Origin: an uncultured Taibaiella sp.
GTDB lineage: Bacteria; Bacteroidota; Bacteroidia; Chitinophagales; Chitinophagaceae
Assembly: GCA_946886975.1 (NCBI GenBank)
Contig: CAMPJV010000072.1
Location: forward strand, 1-9,984
DNA: 9,984 nucleotides
Direction of reading: 5' to 3'
The notes beneath the pieces were generated by a model. That model searched no databases. It was not told the origin of the DNA and saw only the letters and a list, made by a program, of their open reading frames with translations. The position numbers and the translations under genes were made by a program. Positions 7,460 through 9,984 of the stretch are shown here, piece after piece. Each line of letters begins with the position of its first letter. The stretch's first letter is position 1.

Positions 7460-7660
7460 GAACCACTGAGGCACTAAGGGCACTGAGATGCGCTAAGAGG
7501 TGCTAAGGTGTAAACTTAAATGAACCACTAAGACACTAAGGGCACTGAGATGCACTAAGACGTAAACGTAATTGAACCACTGAGGCACTAAGGGCACTGA
7601 GATACACTAAGAGGTGCTAAGGTGTAAACTTAAATGAACCACTAAGGGCGCTGAGACGTA
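7460..7660 (+). repeat. Nested tandem repeat array, GAACCACTNAG...CACTAAG units
   Basis: Four direct units begin GAACCACT: 7460-7521 (62 nt), 7522-7573 (52 nt), 7574-7635 (62 nt) and a truncated copy from 7636. Units one and three differ at only two positions, so units one plus two form a 114-nt higher-order period. Inside each unit an 8-10-nt motif, roughly GGCACTAAG, recurs four or five times with drift (GGCACTGAG, GCGCTAAG, GGTGCTAAG). The units end in GTAAACTTAAAT or similar. The array fills the 223-nt gap between the GxxExxY stop and the glycosyltransferase start. It contains no credible gene. Confidence 0.9.
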
Positions 7661-7670
7661 GTTAGAAAGT

Positions 7671-8093
7671 TTAGGGCCGGATTGCTTTCACTGGTAGCTG
7701 AGAGAATTTATCGGTTACGAGATGTACGGCCTGCTTTGTTATGTTTTGGCAATGGAAATTTATCAGGAGCCCTTTAGGCTTTCCTGTGAGTCTAAGATAA
7801 GATAGTAGTTGTGCTTTGTGAACCGGCACCAGTAGTTCCACAGCCTTAATTTCTACCACTATGATATTCTCAACCAATATATCCAATTTCAGCTTGCTAC
7901 CCAGATCTTTACCTTTATAATATAGCGGCACCCACACCTGTGATGCAACCTCGAGATCGTTCTCTACAAGTTCATCTATTAAGCATTTGTGATAAACCGA
8001 TTCAAGGAGCCCAGGCCCTAAATGTTTATGGACTTCAATCGCACAGCCGATCACCTCATAAGCAACGTTATTTACGTATGACTGGGTAATCAT
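7671..8093 (-). CDS. GxxExxY family protein
   Basis: A 140-residue protein of the GxxExxY family, named for a conserved motif seen here as GLLESVY (residues 28-34) after HKHLGPG. A PD-(D/E)xK nuclease-like core can be traced: Asp71 in KLDILVEN, then VEIKAVE with Glu81 and Lys83, and a Gln95-LLSYL helix, followed by GLLINF. The biological role of the family is unknown; nuclease activity is inferred from the core residues only. The ATG at 8093 is chosen over a TTG three codons upstream. It is the only non-glycan gene in the right block and is enclosed by inverted repeats, so it looks like an inserted passenger rather than a polysaccharide enzyme. Confidence 0.9.
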   Translation of the reverse strand: MITQSYVNNVAYEVIGCAIEVHKHLGPGLLESVYHKCLIDELVENDLEVASQVWVPLYYKGKDLGSKLKLDILVENIIVVEIKAVELLVPVHKAQLLSYLRLTGKPKGLLINFHCQNITKQAVHLVTDKFSQLPVKAIRP

Positions 8094-8194
8094 GGTATTC
8101 AATTCTTGTAACCTTAGGGGTTCTTAATCTCTTTGTGTATCAAAAAAAGCTTAGTGTCCCTTCGTGCACTTAGTGCCTGAGTGGTAAAGCTCTT
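8094..8194. other. Gap upstream of GxxExxY with degenerate repeat remnants
   Basis: This 101-nt gap holds the right inverted repeat (8150-8186). Between it and the GxxExxY start is a decayed-looking stretch rich in the same words (ACAAAGAG, CCTAAGG on the minus strand). No TAnnTTTG box or terminator hairpin was found on the minus strand. Confidence 0.5.
8150..8186 (-). repeat. Inverted copy of the array repeat, right end of cassette
   Basis: Read on the minus strand this begins TACCACTCAGGCACTAAG and ends GACACTAAG. It matches the consensus unit at 7461 onward at 29 of 37 positions without gaps. It is the only clear copy on this side and points opposite to the four left copies, so the two sides could pair in one transcript across the GxxExxY gene. 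Confidence 0.8.
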
Positions 8195-9919
8195 TTAACG
8201 CTCGATCACGCAATTCTCCAGCACCAGCATATCCATTTGTGTTCGAAGGAAACAGTTTAAGGCCTCCTCTGGCGTGTTAACTATGGGCTCGTTCTCGTTG
8301 AAGGAAGTATTCAACAGGATTGGCACACCTGTCTTCTCCCTGAAACGATCTATTAAAGCGTAGTATCGCGGACTCACATCCCTGGTCACAGTCTGCAGCC
8401 TACCAGTACCATCCACATGGGTTACTGCCGGGATTTCGGCATGCTTCTCCGGCTTTATGGGAAACACCTTCTCCATAAACGGCACATCCTCCACCCGCGT
8501 AAAATAGTCAGCCACATATTCTTTCAGAATGCTGGGGGCGAAAGGGCGAAAGCTCTCTCTCCGCTTGATCTTTGCATTCAGCAGTTCCTTTGCCTTGTTA
8601 TTTCTTGGGTCAGCAATAATGCTCCGGCCTCCAAGAGCGCGGGGACCAAATTCCGCCCGTCCGCTGAACCAGCCGACCACACCGGGCTCTATAAGCTTAT
8701 CCGTCACTTTGTCATATAGCTCAGCATCAGAAAGCCTCGTGTATTTTATATCTCTTGATTTCAGGAACTGCTCAATCTCGTCGTTAGTAAATCTGCTTCC
8801 TGTATATGCAGAATAGACGGCCTTTGCCCTTGGATGCTTCAGCTCATGATTGTAGACATATAGCGCAGCTCCCATAGAGATACCCGCATCATGTCCCGCC
8901 GATGGGATATACAGGTGCTCGAATTTAGTACTACTCAGAATCTTTCCATTTGCAACAGAGTTTTGAGCTACTCCCCCCGCAATACAGACATTTTTAAGGC
9001 CGGTTCTGTCCTGCAGGTGTTTTAGCAGATGGATGATCAGATCTTCGCAGACACGCTGCACCGATGCTGCAATATCCTTGTGGTCCTGTGTCAGCTCGGC
9101 ACCATTTATTCTTGCAGGACCCAGCAGGCTCTCAAACTTTTCACTGAACAGCGTGGAAACGGTTGGAATATTACCTTCGTACCCAAGCCTTATTTCAGTC
9201 GGCGGCGCGAAATACGAAGCATCCCAGTTAAACATTCCGTTATCCTCAAACCTGATGATCTGCCTGATCTTATCCACGTACTTTGGCTCTCCGTACGGTG
9301 CCAGTCCCATCACCTTATATTCGTCGCCATAATGCGGGAATCCCATGTATTGGGTGAAGGCAGTGTAAAATAAACCAGCGGAAACCGGAAAATCCATTGA
9401 ATCCAATACCTCAATCTGGTTGCCCTTTCCAACAGCCAGCATAGTGGTCGTGAAATCTCCCGATCCATCGATGGATAGTATCGCCGCTTCGTCAAATGGA
9501 CTCGCGAAGAATGCAGAAGCAAGGTGGCTCCTGTGGTGTTCTACGTTCCTTATTTTAGGCTTAATATCAGCTTCACTCATGCCACTGATCGCAGCCAGCT
9601 CCGCCTCTATGGTGCTCACCTTCCTTGAATTCTTTATCCTGTCCGAAAGCAGCGTGTTCTTCTTACCGAGGTTGCTTAGCACATATTTTATCTTGTTCCA
9701 TCTCTTGGCTTTGGGATCTCTACCTATACATACATAATCTACCTCGTTCAGCGCCACACCCGCTTCCCTCAGGCAAAACTTAATGGCTTCTGAAGGAAAT
9801 CCTGCCCAATGCTTTATCCGCCGGAAGCGCTCCTCTTCCGTTGCAGCCACAAGCTCCCCGTTCACAAATATGGCTGCCGAACTATCGGCATGGTATGCAT
9901 TTATCCCTATTATTATCAT
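8195..9919 (-). CDS. NodU/CmcH-type O-carbamoyltransferase
   Basis: A complete 574-residue enzyme that transfers a carbamoyl group from carbamoyl phosphate, via carbamoyl-adenylate, to a hydroxyl, here probably on a sugar. The N-terminal Kae1-like ASKHA domain starts MIIIGINAYHADSSAAI. It carries the metal/nucleotide motifs HHRSH (128-132), SIDGSGD (149-155), YGDEYKVMGLAPYG (197-210), GGVAQN (315-320) and GHDAG (342-346). The C-terminal YrdC-like domain shows RAEFGPRALGGRS (421-433), RESFRPFAPS (454-463) and LNTSFNENEPIV (536-547). All expected catalytic regions look intact and length is typical. The protein is cytoplasmic. NodU-type enzymes occur in Nod-factor, antibiotic and surface-polysaccharide loci; downstream glycosyltransferases favour glycan decoration. 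ATG at 9919 with an A/T-rich leader; the cassette separates it from the next glycan gene. Confidence 0.95.
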   Translation of the reverse strand: MIIIGINAYHADSSAAIFVNGELVAATEEERFRRIKHWAGFPSEAIKFCLREAGVALNEVDYVCIGRDPKAKRWNKIKYVLSNLGKKNTLLSDRIKNSRKVSTIEAELAAISGMSEADIKPKIRNVEHHRSHLASAFFASPFDEAAILSIDGSGDFTTTMLAVGKGNQIEVLDSMDFPVSAGLFYTAFTQYMGFPHYGDEYKVMGLAPYGEPKYVDKIRQIIRFEDNGMFNWDASYFAPPTEIRLGYEGNIPTVSTLFSEKFESLLGPARINGAELTQDHKDIAASVQRVCEDLIIHLLKHLQDRTGLKNVCIAGGVAQNSVANGKILSSTKFEHLYIPSAGHDAGISMGAALYVYNHELKHPRAKAVYSAYTGSRFTNDEIEQFLKSRDIKYTRLSDAELYDKVTDKLIEPGVVGWFSGRAEFGPRALGGRSIIADPRNNKAKELLNAKIKRRESFRPFAPSILKEYVADYFTRVEDVPFMEKVFPIKPEKHAEIPAVTHVDGTGRLQTVTRDVSPRYYALIDRFREKTGVPILLNTSFNENEPIVNTPEEALNCFLRTQMDMLVLENCVIER

Positions 9920-9984
9920 TTCTTAGTATAAACTAGTTAATATAAAGTATTTAGTATTTCGTTGCCAATTGCAAAGCTCTTTCA
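9920..9984. other. A/T-rich leader of the carbamoyltransferase
   Basis: The 65 nt upstream of the carbamoyltransferase are A/T-rich. On the minus strand a TTTG (9972-9975) and, 22 nt later, TACTTTAT (9942-9949) loosely resemble -33 and -7 elements, but the -7 box is two bases off consensus. One minus-strand frame reads ERALQLATKY then stop (9951-9984), which could be the tail of an upstream gene. It is too short to call. Confidence 0.25.

Larger units (their letters stand above)
7460..8186. mobile_element. Repeat-bounded GxxExxY cassette, probable insertion
   Basis: A GxxExxY gene sits between inverted copies of one repeat. The left outer edge (7462-7483) and the right outer edge (8164-8185, read on the minus strand) agree at 20 of 22 bases, sharing ACCACT, AGGCACTAAG and GCAC. 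The unit fits between the carbamoyltransferase stop (8195) and the glycosyltransferase start (7447), leaving about 10 nt at each side. AAAG occurs just outside both ends (7457-7460 and 8186-8189), which could be a short target duplication but is easily chance. GxxExxY genes in such repeats recur in environmental Bacteroidota and other phyla. No transposase is present, so the mobility mechanism is unknown and the call is inference. Confidence 0.4.

Noticed and set aside
7448..7483. Extended N-terminus of the GT2 protein (MPLVPQWFFFNK)
   Set aside because: It is read from the repeat and its A-rich edge. The family begins at MRISIITVVYNN.
7460..7660. CRISPR array
   Set aside because: Units are contiguous tandem copies without unique spacers, and no cas gene is present.
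9029..9373. Plus-strand open frames opposite the carbamoyltransferase
   Set aside because: They are antisense shadows of a strongly conserved gene, with no recognisable motifs of their own.
9951..9984. C-terminal tail of another minus-strand gene (ERALQLATKY, stop)
   Set aside because: Ten codons at the window edge are too few to separate from chance.

Overview
The window looks like part of a surface-polysaccharide (capsule or O-antigen type) biosynthesis region from a member of the Bacteroidota, probably of the Sphingobacteriia/Chitinophagia type. Three things point there: the gene families present (a CpsB/YwqE-type PHP phosphatase, a WbpL-like GT4 initiating transferase paired with an SDR, and a GxxExxY gene set in ACCACTNAGGCACTAAG repeats), the near absence of Shine-Dalgarno sequences with A/T-rich leaders instead, and candidate promoters with the Bacteroidota TAnnTTTG -7 box. 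No rRNA, tRNA or CRISPR array was seen.

Almost everything is on the minus strand and reads right to left. The right block (9919 to 4760) holds an O-carbamoyltransferase, a small GxxExxY gene inside a repeat-bounded cassette, a family 2 glycosyltransferase, an NAD-dependent sugar epimerase/reductase and a polyprenyl-phosphate sugar-1-phosphate transferase. The last three are packed within 9-12 nt of each other. Together they fit synthesis of a nucleotide sugar, its loading on the lipid carrier, glycan extension and carbamoyl decoration.

The middle (4744 to 2375) alternates strands: a small unknown membrane protein (+), a WlbA/WbpB-like Gfo/Idh/MocA sugar dehydrogenase (-) with its own likely promoter, and a DUF2892-SRPBCC fusion protein (+). 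A strong hairpin terminator separates the last two convergent genes.

The left block (2143 to 1) holds the CpsB/YwqE-like phosphatase, then an SDR sugar epimerase whose end overlaps the start of a LegC-type aminotransferase that runs off the left edge. The SDR has its own candidate promoter.

The most unusual object is the cassette at about 7460-8186. A GxxExxY gene is flanked by imperfect inverted copies of one repeat, and on its downstream side this repeat forms a nested tandem array (about 9-10 nt within 52/62 nt within 114 nt). The cassette fits tightly between two polysaccharide genes and looks inserted.
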